A DNA stretch of 8,785 nucleotides from assembly GCA_030612965.1 (NCBI GenBank), contig JAUWMW010000081.1, positions 1 through 8,785 of the forward strand, written 5' to 3'. Made by a program: the position numbers and the translations under genes. Positions within the stretch are counted from its first letter, which is position 1; every line of letters starts with the position of its first letter. Origin of the DNA: a bacterium. Its GTDB lineage: Bacteria; Zixibacteria; MSB-5A5; GN15; FEB-12. Below, one piece after another: positions 1 to 5,843 of the stretch. The notes below the pieces were generated by a model. It had not been told where the DNA came from, did not search any database, and was given only the letters and a program-made list of their open reading frames with translations.

Positions 1-37
1 TAGAATCGGTGGTGATTCCGAAGCCTGCACTGGACGC

Positions 38-67
38 AGGGGCAGACGAGGACGTCTGCCGCCCACA
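38..67 (+). repeat. Solitary palindromic repeat unit, copy 1
   Basis: This 30-base unit is identical to 353-382 and 8608-8637. Its core (41-60) is GGCAGACGAGGACGTCTGCC: 8-base arms GGCAGACG/CGTCTGCC around an AGGA loop, followed by GCCCACA. Unlike the other two copies it has no second palindrome about 50 bases upstream, so it is a solo half of the composite element. It resembles bacterial REP sequences in size, symmetry and intergenic location. Confidence 0.85.
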
Positions 68-218
68 TGAACTCGGGGGGGATAAAGTCGGTGGCGGTCC
101 GTTTTGCGCTGATTGCCATTTGGTTTTGTCCTTTATTGACGGTTGTGCCGGCGCGTTTTGGGAGGGATTGGTGGTGTTTTTGTGAGTGTTGTACGTCCTC
201 GTGCGACACGTGGCTACA

Positions 219-240
219 GGGGCACACGAAAATGTCTGCC
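219..240 (+). repeat. Degenerate copy of the palindromic repeat
   Basis: The 22 bases here match the GGGGCAGACG...GTCTGCC unit at 18 of 22 positions. The mismatches disrupt the stem, which suggests a decayed copy. It lies 22 bases upstream of the composite element. The assignment rests on similarity alone. Confidence 0.5.
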
Positions 241-261
241 GAGCAAGAACACACCCCTAAA

Positions 262-434
262 TCCCCTCTCAAGAGACCTTCCAAAAACCCATGGTATTGT
301 GCGCGGCAGACCTCCCGGTCTGCCCATTTGAAGGACGTACCCAGGGTAATCAAGGGGCAGACGAGGACGTCTGCCGCCCACAGCAAAGAAACAACCACCG
401 CCCGATAGTTTTTGGAAGGTTCCTCAAGAGGGGA
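262..434. repeat. Composite palindromic element with outer inverted repeats
   Basis: Arms of 27 bases at 262-288 and 408-434 are inverted copies of each other with 4 mismatches; 13 bases next to the interior (GTTTTTGGAAGGT on the right arm) match exactly. Between them are two palindromes, 305-324 (GGCAGACC/GGTCTGCC, loop TCCC) and 356-375 (GGCAGACG/CGTCTGCC, loop AGGA). No transposase is present. The layout resembles a BIME (paired REPs) or a small MITE-like non-autonomous element. No clear target-site duplication is visible. Confidence 0.65.
276..381 (+). repeat. Long interspersed repeat, copy A
   Basis: This 106-base sequence matches 8532-8636 in the same orientation with about eight differences including a one-base gap. 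It starts at ACCTTCCA, contains TATTGTGCGC before the first palindrome, then both palindromes, and ends at GCCCAC. Differences cluster outside the palindromes, whose 20-base cores are identical in the two copies. That pattern suggests selection on the stems or recent spread. Confidence 0.85.
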
Positions 435-447
435 CTTTGAATCAGAT

Positions 448-460
448 GTAGGTCGAGACC
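448..460 (+). repeat. Short motif shared with the right-edge palindrome
   Basis: GTAGGTCGAGACC here matches 8737-8749 (GTAGGTCGAAACC) with one mismatch. On the right the motif opens a 9-base-pair hairpin; here it is followed by a smaller hairpin (GGTCC/GGACC at 464-476). It may be a remnant of the same repeat family, but the match is short. Confidence 0.35.
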
Positions 461-527
461 ACTGGTCCGAAGGACCGCCGCAGTTATAGGCGGGCGGGTG
501 GCAAGGACGCACTCAGAATGGTCCTGG

Positions 528-548
528 ATTCCGGGTCAAGCCCGGAAT
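528..548. repeat. Intergenic palindrome (GGATTCCGGG...CCCGGAATGA type)
   Basis: Arms ATTCCGGG (528-535) and CCCGGAAT (541-548) enclose a 5-base loop. The flanks TGG and GACA give the TGGATTCC...GGAATGACA pattern of a widespread bacterial interspersed palindrome, also present inverted at 8710-8729. It lies 50 bases beyond the stop of the minus-strand gene and could protect that transcript's 3' end. It has no U tract, so I do not call it a terminator. Confidence 0.7.
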
Positions 549-597
549 GACATAGCAAAGGGATCGCCAGACGACTGCATGCACCCTACCCGCCGAC

Positions 598-2169
598 CTA
601 CCACCAAACCTGCCGGCCGTCTTCGTAGGAAAACGGGCGTTCTTCGTGGTCGCTGTCCACGGCTACCAGCCAGTAGAGGCAGCCCGCGGGCACGTCCTCG
701 AACACCAATGGCTCGTCGGTCGCGGTCGCTTTGCCAACTGATTGCCAGCCGTCGTCGAAGTAGAACAACTCGTATTCAACACCCGGTGTCAGGAACGATT
801 TCTCGATACCGTCGGTGGACGCAACCTGTTTGCGGCGAGTCGTTGAGGTTAGCTGAGCGCGAAACAGATTATCTTCATCCACCTGGAACTGTTGCTGGCC
901 GGAGTTGCTGTCGACCACGAACGGCCAGCCGTATGGAGCCACCTCTTTGTTCAGGTAGAGTCCCGGCAGGTAGATGAGTTGTTTGCCCATTCCATCAAAA
1001 GTGACCTGGTCGCCGTCGATCCGTGCCCAGTCGATCGGTTTCCAATCGCCGGAGTTGAACACGCACAGGTAGGCGATGTCGACACTGTCCGGCGCCTCTT
1101 GGGTCAGCGTGACTGTAGCGCTGCATGTTTGAACGTAATCACTGGTGACATCGACATAACTCTTGCCGCGCAGCCAGCCAGGCAGTTTCTCCTGTTTGTG
1201 CTCCTGGAAAACGAGATTGTCCTTCTGTTGGGCGAAGCTTTTGCGGTAGACTTTGGCGGGCTTGTGCGCCAGTCCATAGTGGCGGGGGTTGGCTTCGGCT
1301 CCCATGAACGGCGTTACCTGCCCGTCCCGAGTGAGGATGGCGTTCCAGGCGTGGTTGTTGCCGGCGTCCGCCCAGGCGGGAGTGTAGTCGCTGGTGACCG
1401 CCAGCCCGTTGGCGCGCATGGCATAGATGGTGATGTTGGTCATGTCCTCGCATCGTCCCAAACCGGATGTGAGCATTTCGGTCAAGCCCTGATCGGTCGG
1501 ATGGTAGTAGTAGCGCGGATCGAAAGTGAAATACGTCTTGATATCGTCGTTTATCAAGGATGCCGCCTCGACCGGATCAGTCGGGTCGGTCATACTGTCG
1601 GCCATGTCAGCATACTTTTCGAAGAAATACTCGCGCCAGGGTTCGAGCGGTTCGCCGCTGCCACGGTATGGGAGGACATACTGGCTGAAGTCGTCAAACG
1701 ACAGATGCTGCGCCCAGGATCTTTCCCGCCAGGCGCGAAAGGCGTAATCGATCTGAGTAATGAGAAAATCGGCTGTGATTGATTCTACGTCGAACAGCAA
1801 CTCTTTCTTCCCAAAGTCGAGTTCACCATGTTCCGCTTCCAAGACAGAGAATGAAGTTTTCAGTGAATCATAGGATGGGTAGTCGTTAACATCAAAGGCG
1901 ACCACATTGTCGGCGGTGTCCTTCAGATCATAGGTTGCGTAACCGTGCCCTTCCATGTTGCCGATCAGGAAGAGCGCTGCCTCGAGCTTGAGAGTGTCAC
2001 CGGCGGTGCGATAGTGGGCGATCACCTTCTCCAATTCGGCGCCGTTGTCGCCTGCCGCCTCAATGGCTGATGATACATCAACCGGTAACTTCGGTCCAAG
2101 CGAACAGGTCACTGTGACGAGACCAGCCGTGACTGCTAATAACAATCCTGTCAATACTGTCTGCTTCAT
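598..2169 (-). CDS. Exported transglutaminase-like domain protein
   Basis: This 523-residue protein has a cysteine-protease-fold transglutaminase-like core. Residues 1-21 form a hydrophobic signal segment ending in VTVTC; Cys22 could be lipidated, but the lipobox is poor (Thr at -3 and -1), so it may simply be secreted. The catalytic Cys240 sits in GLGRCEDMTN and His273 in NNHAWNA. The usual Asp position appears to be taken by Glu292 in FMGAEANP, as I recall for related Bacteroidota proteins. Residues ~340-523 look beta-rich and end in SYEDGRQVWW, the ending I associate with this family. In such proteins the core may cleave or cross-link peptides; the substrate is unknown. The ATG is supported by AAGGA five bases upstream. 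The gene stands alone on its strand. Confidence 0.92.
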   Translation of the reverse strand: MKQTVLTGLLLAVTAGLVTVTCSLGPKLPVDVSSAIEAAGDNGAELEKVIAHYRTAGDTLKLEAALFLIGNMEGHGYATYDLKDTADNVVAFDVNDYPSYDSLKTSFSVLEAEHGELDFGKKELLFDVESITADFLITQIDYAFRAWRERSWAQHLSFDDFSQYVLPYRGSGEPLEPWREYFFEKYADMADSMTDPTDPVEAASLINDDIKTYFTFDPRYYYHPTDQGLTEMLTSGLGRCEDMTNITIYAMRANGLAVTSDYTPAWADAGNNHAWNAILTRDGQVTPFMGAEANPRHYGLAHKPAKVYRKSFAQQKDNLVFQEHKQEKLPGWLRGKSYVDVTSDYVQTCSATVTLTQEAPDSVDIAYLCVFNSGDWKPIDWARIDGDQVTFDGMGKQLIYLPGLYLNKEVAPYGWPFVVDSNSGQQQFQVDEDNLFRAQLTSTTRRKQVASTDGIEKSFLTPGVEYELFYFDDGWQSVGKATATDEPLVFEDVPAGCLYWLVAVDSDHEERPFSYEDGRQVWW

Positions 2170-2209
2170 GACAATCCTTCGTTTTGCTGGGGGATATTTG
2201 ATTCATGTG

Positions 2210-2241
2210 AGTATACTATTATGTAGGTTGCCCGTCGGCAA
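2210..2241 (-). promoter_or_regulatory. Possible promoter of the transglutaminase-like gene
   Basis: Reading the minus strand, TTGCCG (2236-2241) and TAGTAT (2213-2218) are 17 bases apart, each matching 4 of 6 sigma-70 consensus bases; TATACT (2210-2215) is an overlapping better -10. The -35 lies in a small dyad, TTGCC/GGCAA at 2228-2241. The element ends about 40 bases before the start codon. Sigma-70 consensus may not hold in this phylum. Confidence 0.3.
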
Positions 2242-2692
2242 GTATTCTGTGACATTCCGGGCGGTTTTTTGCGAGAATTTGGTTGCGTGTTCGCCGATAC
2301 AGTGTATATTCATATCGATCTTTGACCGGCTGTCCATTGAGTTCCATTCTTCGGACACACTCAGCGGCGACAATTGAAGAGGTTCCGGCAAAGTGGTTTT
2401 GGATTGAGTTCGTGGTAAAGCCGCGTAATTCGATCAGCCTTCGGTTGACCTCGAACAAGCCCTTTGGTTAGGTGGTATGCAGAGTACGGACATTAAAGAT
2501 TCATGAGTATGATGGATCGTTCGACATTGTCCTTAATGACATCGACGGTGATGGAAAGATCCTGCAAATGTTGAAACAAAATGAACTGTTTAGACGTTCA
2601 ATAGATGGGCACGTCATAGACTAAAGCCGTCTGGAGGATTTCCGATAATGGTAACAAGGTTCAATCAAACAGACGACTGGTGCACTAGGGGT

Positions 2693-2789
2693 GTCTGAGT
2701 CGAAGGTTGGTCCAGACCATTCAGACTGTCAACCTTAGTTGTGCGAACTTGATCATTGTTGGACAACTCGAATCAGCTTGACTAAGGTT
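2693..2789. other. Cluster of overlapping inverted repeats, possible structured RNA
   Basis: Three pairings overlap here: GTCTGA (2693-2698) with TCAGAC (2721-2726); AAGGTTG (2703-2709) with CAACCTT (2730-2736); and AACCTTAGT (2731-2739) with ACTAAGGTT (2781-2789). The first two interleave in pseudoknot order. The second and third share the same central strand and so exclude each other. No U-rich terminator follows. This is structure seen by eye; transcription is not shown and chance cannot be excluded. Confidence 0.25.
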
Positions 2790-2848
2790 AATGGATTTCA
2801 TAACGGCTGCGTGCTAATGACAAAGTCGGAAAAAAGCTAACAAAAATG

Positions 2849-2878
2849 TTGACAAATACTATAAGAACGTGTTTGAAT
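2849..2878 (+). promoter_or_regulatory. Probable sigma-70-like promoter for the ArsC/Spx-like gene
   Basis: A perfect TTGACA at 2849-2854 is followed after 18 bases by TTGAAT (2873-2878; 4 of 6 matches). An alternative -10, TATAAG, lies at 2860-2865 with a weaker upstream box. It would give a leader of about 165 bases before the ATG at 3050, containing the dyad at 2886-2903 and the hairpin at 2999-3023. Confidence 0.4.
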
Positions 2879-2885
2879 TGTACTC

Positions 2886-2903
2886 CGAGATCATTGGATC
2901 TCG
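2886..2903. promoter_or_regulatory. 18-base perfect dyad just downstream of the promoter
   Basis: CGAGATC (2886-2892) and GATCTCG (2897-2903) are perfect inverted arms around ATTG. The dyad begins 8 bases after the putative -10 box, over the expected transcription start, where a repressor operator often lies. As RNA it could instead form a 7-base-pair hairpin at the 5' end of the transcript. No second copy was noticed in the window. Confidence 0.4.
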
Positions 2904-2998
2904 ATTGGTTCCTTACTCTTGGCAGGAATCCGCTGGCTACCAAGGGGTATTTCGATAACCGAACTCAGTCAGCGTGAGCAGGGGTTTCATAACAACAG

Positions 2999-3023
2999 GT
3001 CGACACCGCTTGTGCGGTGCGAC
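2999..3023 (+). promoter_or_regulatory. Leader hairpin upstream of the ArsC/Spx-like gene
   Basis: GTCG-A-CACCGC (2999-3009) pairs with GCGGTGCGAC (3014-3023), giving 10 base pairs with one bulged A and a TTGT loop. It ends 16 bases before the AGGAGG at 3040-3045. There is no U tract, so it is not a terminator; it could affect mRNA stability or ribosome access. The alternative in-frame GTG at 3017 lies inside this stem. Confidence 0.45.
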
Positions 3024-3049
3024 GAAAAGAAAGATGTGCAGGAGGTAAT

Positions 3050-3487
3050 ATGGCTCCAAAGCGAGCAGTTTTCATGAGCTATGAAAATGACGAAGCTTGT
3101 GTTGAAGTGAGGAAGTATATAGAAGAGTCCGGGATCATTTTGCAGGTTCGCGATATCTCCAAGCAGCCGCTGTCGGAGTATGAGTTGACCAACCTCATCG
3201 GGCAGCTTCGGATCGAACATTTCCTCAATACGTCGGCTCCCAGTTTTGGCAAACACAAGCTGGACCAGTCGCTGCCGCCGCGAAACGATCTCATTAAGTT
3301 GATGGCTGAGGATCACACATTAATCCGCAGGCCGATCGTCAAAGCGGCTCGCCTGATTACAATTGGGTGTGACAAGAGTAAGATCGCCGAAATGCTTCGG
3401 ATTAACAGCAACGGCGAAGCAGTGGTCCATGATCCGCCACAGCCGAGAAACCAGCGTCACAAGAAGGCTCACGCCGGTCGTTCCTGA
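3050..3487 (+). CDS. ArsC/Spx-family thioredoxin-fold protein, variant active site
   Basis: This 145-residue protein fits the ArsC/Spx fold: an N-terminal strand KRAVFMSY, a helix CVEVRKYIEESGI, strand QVRDISKQPLSEYEL, and the family-typical LIRRPIV (91-97) followed by LITIGCDKSKIAEML. Family members (arsenate reductase ArsC; the regulator Spx) carry the key Cys in a P-x-C or CxxC near residue 10. Here the motif reads DEAC: Asp14 replaces the first Cys and Cys17 keeps the second. The nucleophile of classical ArsC therefore seems absent, and a regulatory or other redox role is more likely than arsenate reduction. The C-terminal ~25 residues are basic and polar (QPRNQRHKKAHAGRS). The ATG at 3050 has a strong AGGAGG four bases upstream; an in-frame GTG at 3017 has none. 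Confidence 0.85.
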   Translation: MAPKRAVFMSYENDEACVEVRKYIEESGIILQVRDISKQPLSEYELTNLIGQLRIEHFLNTSAPSFGKHKLDQSLPPRNDLIKLMAEDHTLIRRPIVKAARLITIGCDKSKIAEMLRINSNGEAVVHDPPQPRNQRHKKAHAGRS

Positions 3488-3520
3488 CGAGTCATCCCCT
3501 CCCGCCACGGGATTGTAGTA

Positions 3521-3550
3521 GGGCAGCGGCTGCCAGGTCAGCCAATGCCC
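3521..3550 (+). terminator. Terminator-like hairpin after the ArsC/Spx-like gene
   Basis: GGGCA (3521-3525) pairs with TGCCC (3546-3550) and GGCTG (3528-3532) with CAGCC (3539-3543), separated by a 2x2 internal loop and closed by CCAGGT. It begins 33 bases after the stop. The following TATAGGTTGTTT is only weakly T-rich, so termination efficiency is doubtful. Confidence 0.4.
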
Positions 3551-3662
3551 TATAGGTTGTTTCCCCGCATTGATTCTCCTGCCATATTCTTTTGCCTGGC
3601 TGGTTGAGCTTCATGTCGCCGGGCCGCCGTGTGGAGTCAAACGTGGTCTGGTAGCTTCAATA

Positions 3663-3690
3663 TTGCGTTTCCTTTCCCGTTAGCTATATT
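3663..3690 (+). promoter_or_regulatory. Probable promoter of the ETF-QO gene
   Basis: TTGCGT (3663-3668) and TATATT (3685-3690; 5 of 6 consensus bases) are 16 bases apart, ending 38 bases before the ATG at 3729. The position suits a short leader. The -35 matches only half of the consensus. Confidence 0.4.
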
Positions 3691-3728
3691 CGGGAACATG
3701 AAGCTGATCGAAACTCAAAGGAATCACC

Positions 3729-5405
3729 ATGACGATAGAACGTGAAGTGCTCCCTACCGATATTCTGATAGTCGGGGCCGGACCGGCTGGTCTTGCCGTG
3801 GCCTACAAGCTGGCCGAACTGGTGGCCGTCGATGAAAGCCTCGAGATGCCGGAGATTCTCCTCATGGAGAAAGGTTCTCACGTCGGCGCCCATTCGTTGT
3901 CGGGAGCCGTGATGGATCCCCGCGGAATCGCTGAACTCATTCCCGACTTCATCGACAGGGGCGCGCCGCTGGAGTCACCAGTCACCGGCGACGCCATGTA
4001 CTACCTTGGACAGGAAGCCACGCTCAAGTTCCCATTCATGCCGTCGGCGGTCAACAACCACGGCAACTACATCGTTTCGCTCAATAAATTCACTGCCTGG
4101 TTGGGTGAACAGGTGGAGGCGACCGGGATCGATATCCTTGCAGGGCTGGCCGGGTATGACTTGATCGTCAACGACGGCAAAGTCACCGGCGTACAGACGG
4201 TGGATATGGGTTTGGACAAGGAGGGTAACCAGCGTTCCAACTTCGAGCCAGGTTCGATCATTGAGGCGAAGGTAACCGTTCTGTGCGAAGGTGTCCATGG
4301 TTCGCTGACCCGGCATGCCTGTGAGAAGATCCCGGAACTGACCGCCGGAAAATTCCCGCAGGTTTACCTTACCGGCGTCAAAGAGGTGTGGGAAGTTCCT
4401 GAAGGACGCATCAAAGCCGGGCAAGTCTATCACACTATCGGCTGGCCTCAGCCTTCGAGCGAGTACGGCGGCGGATGGCTCTATGCCATGAGCGACACCA
4501 TGGTCTCGGTCGGGTACGCGGTCGGGCTCGACTCGCCCGACCCCACCAATGATCCCCACATGAAGTTCCAGCGGTACAAGACGCAGCCATTGGTTCGCAA
4601 GATTCTCGAGGGGGGCGCCATGCTGCACTACGGCGCCAAGACGATGCCGGATAACGGTTACTTTTCCATGCCCAGGCTGTACCACGATGGGTTGCTCCTG
4701 TGTGGTGATTCGGCTGGGATGCTGAACCCGCAGAGACTGAAAGGTATCCACTTGGCCATCAAGTCCGGCATCATGGCGGCCGAGACGATCGTCGAGTGTC
4801 TCAAAAAAGACGATTTCTCCGCCAACGCGCTGCGCGGCTATGAAGAGCGCTTTGAAAAAAGCTGGGCCCAAGAGGAACTTTACAAAACCCGAAACTTCCA
4901 CGCCGGGTTCAAAGGCGGGCTGTTCTCAGGTTTGTTTCATGGCGCTATGCAGATGGTCACCGGCGGCAGGGGTTTGTTTGAACGTCGCGCCGTCAAGCCT
5001 GACCATGAGCATATGTGCAAGCTCGATGAATACGGTCGGCAGGCCGGGCGGGAGCCGGAGAAGATATCCGTCAAGTTTGACAACGAGTACACGTTCGACA
5101 AACTGACCGACGTCTACAAATCCGGTACCCAGCACGAAGAGGAACAGCCGGCGCATCTGGTGATTACCGACTACGACATCTGCAATAATCGCTGCACCGA
5201 GGAATACGGTAACCCCTGTCAGCATTTTTGCCCGGCCCAGGTGTATGAGATGGTAGACGATCCCGACCGCGAGGGAAAGACCAAACTTCAACTGACGCCA
5301 TCGAACTGTGTACACTGCAAAACGTGTGACATCGCCGATCCGTACCAGGTTATCCGCTGGGTCGTGCCCCAGGGCGGAGAAGGACCCAACTATGAGAATA
5401 TGTGA
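3729..5405 (+). CDS. Electron transfer flavoprotein-ubiquinone oxidoreductase (ETF-QO)
   Basis: This 558-residue enzyme, orthologous to human ETFDH, takes electrons from reduced ETF through FAD and a [4Fe-4S] cluster and reduces membrane quinone. The FAD-binding GAGPAG is at 16-21, LSGAVMDP at 57-64, a second FAD contact LLCGDSAGMLNP at 323-334, a likely amphipathic membrane-contact stretch GGLFSGLFHGAMQM at 396-409, and the ferredoxin-like end at ~475-558. Cluster ligands are Cys501 (FCPA) and Cys527/530/533 (CVHCKTC), followed by the diagnostic GPNYENM ending. Three extra cysteines (485, 489, 497) precede Cys501. Length and motifs are complete. The ATG has AAAGGA six bases upstream. No etfA or etfB lies in this window, so the electron donor is encoded elsewhere. 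It probably supports beta-oxidation or amino-acid catabolism. Confidence 0.97.
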   Translation: MTIEREVLPTDILIVGAGPAGLAVAYKLAELVAVDESLEMPEILLMEKGSHVGAHSLSGAVMDPRGIAELIPDFIDRGAPLESPVTGDAMYYLGQEATLKFPFMPSAVNNHGNYIVSLNKFTAWLGEQVEATGIDILAGLAGYDLIVNDGKVTGVQTVDMGLDKEGNQRSNFEPGSIIEAKVTVLCEGVHGSLTRHACEKIPELTAGKFPQVYLTGVKEVWEVPEGRIKAGQVYHTIGWPQPSSEYGGGWLYAMSDTMVSVGYAVGLDSPDPTNDPHMKFQRYKTQPLVRKILEGGAMLHYGAKTMPDNGYFSMPRLYHDGLLLCGDSAGMLNPQRLKGIHLAIKSGIMAAETIVECLKKDDFSANALRGYEERFEKSWAQEELYKTRNFHAGFKGGLFSGLFHGAMQMVTGGRGLFERRAVKPDHEHMCKLDEYGRQAGREPEKISVKFDNEYTFDKLTDVYKSGTQHEEEQPAHLVITDYDICNNRCTEEYGNPCQHFCPAQVYEMVDDPDREGKTKLQLTPSNCVHCKTCDIADPYQVIRWVVPQGGEGPNYENM

Positions 5406-5446
5406 GGCTGGCGCAACCCATTACGACCTGATGGCAGAGTAGCGCC

Positions 5447-5692
5447 ATGCCGCCCGTAATAATCGGCTCCATCGGCGTGGCGCTGCTGCTGATAGCCTTC
5501 GGGCTTAACTTGGTACGCCGTCTCTCCGAGCGCAGTGTCTGGTATCTCTCGATGAACATCGTAGGCGCATTAATGGCTGCATGGTATGCCTGGGCGGGTG
5601 GCGCCCTGCCGTTTGTGATTCTTGAAGTGGTTTGGGCGTTCACTGCGCTGGTACGATTGATACTGGTCCTGATACCGCGCTCATCGCAGTAG
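5447..5692 (+). CDS. Small three-helix membrane protein, CBU_0592-like
   Basis: This 81-residue protein has three predicted membrane segments: about residues 4-23, 33-50 and 54-76. A basic loop (RRLSER, 24-29) lies between the first two. The pattern of a small-residue NIVGALM helix followed by LPFVILEVVWAFTALVRL resembles the CBU_0592-like family of small bacterial membrane proteins, whose function is unknown. It starts 41 bases after ETF-QO with no terminator visible between them, so the two may share a transcript. The ATG lacks a clear ribosome binding site, which fits translation of a downstream operon gene but leaves the start less certain. Confidence 0.8.
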   Translation: MPPVIIGSIGVALLLIAFGLNLVRRLSERSVWYLSMNIVGALMAAWYAWAGGALPFVILEVVWAFTALVRLILVLIPRSSQ

Positions 5693-5763
5693 CATCGATA
5701 CCGGCAAACTACCGTTCGTTCACTTGTCGCTGCCCCTCGCTCGCCGAATCCGCCACATCAGAA

Positions 5764-5783
5764 GCCTTGACAAAAGGCGTCAA
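5764..5783 (+). promoter_or_regulatory. Possible -35 element within overlapping dyads
   Basis: TTGACA at 5767-5772 is a perfect -35 box, but the best -10 (TAACTT, 16 bases on) is poor. The box lies in two overlapping inverted repeats: GCCTT/AAGGC (5764-5778) and TTGAC/GTCAA (5767-5783). This could be an operator or promoter for the secreted dockerin protein that starts at 5844. Confidence 0.3.
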
Positions 5784-5843
5784 TCGCATAACTTGTGAAG
5801 AGAGTCGAATAATCACAGGCTCCTTACACAGGGGATTGGTAAA

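Larger units (their letters stand above)
1..597. other. Gene-free, repeat-rich left flank
   Basis: I see no credible protein gene here. The open frames translate through palindromic repeats, give low-complexity Arg/Ser/Thr-rich products and lack ribosome binding sites. The stretch contains a solitary 30-base palindromic repeat (38-67), a decayed relative (219-240), a composite element with outer inverted repeats (262-434), a 13-base motif shared with the right flank (448-460) and a separate palindrome (528-548). It lies beyond the 3' end of the minus-strand transglutaminase-like gene. Confidence 0.7.
2170..3049. other. Long AT-richer intergenic region without a convincing gene
   Basis: About 880 bases separate two divergent genes, and the sequence is visibly richer in A+T than the flanking genes. 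No frame gives a recognisable protein with a start and ribosome binding site. Two short open stretches look mildly protein-like: 2472-2624 (+), 50 codons from a GTG, containing DIVLNDIDGDGK; and 2821-2958 (+), containing YYKNVFELYSEIIGSRL with no start codon. These could be remnants of a decayed gene or chance. The region also holds overlapping inverted repeats (2693-2789), a probable promoter, a dyad and a leader hairpin listed separately. Confidence 0.6.

Noticed and set aside
67..408. 113-codon plus-strand open frame
   Set aside because: It runs through three palindromic repeat copies, has no ribosome binding site, and its product is low-complexity with no recognisable fold.
892..1782. Long plus-strand frame opposite the transglutaminase-like gene
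   Set aside because: Antisense shadow of a clearly conserved gene; no start signal and no family resemblance.
3017..3049. GTG at 3017 as start of the ArsC/Spx-like protein
   Set aside because: No ribosome binding site and it lies in a stable hairpin; the ATG at 3050 has AGGAGG four bases upstream and begins just before the conserved first strand.
3050..3487. Naming this gene arsenate reductase
   Set aside because: The nucleophilic Cys position is Asp, and no arsenic-resistance genes are nearby.
3975..4901. 308-codon minus-strand frame inside ETF-QO
   Set aside because: Antisense shadow caused by the codon bias of ETF-QO, whose motifs are unambiguous.
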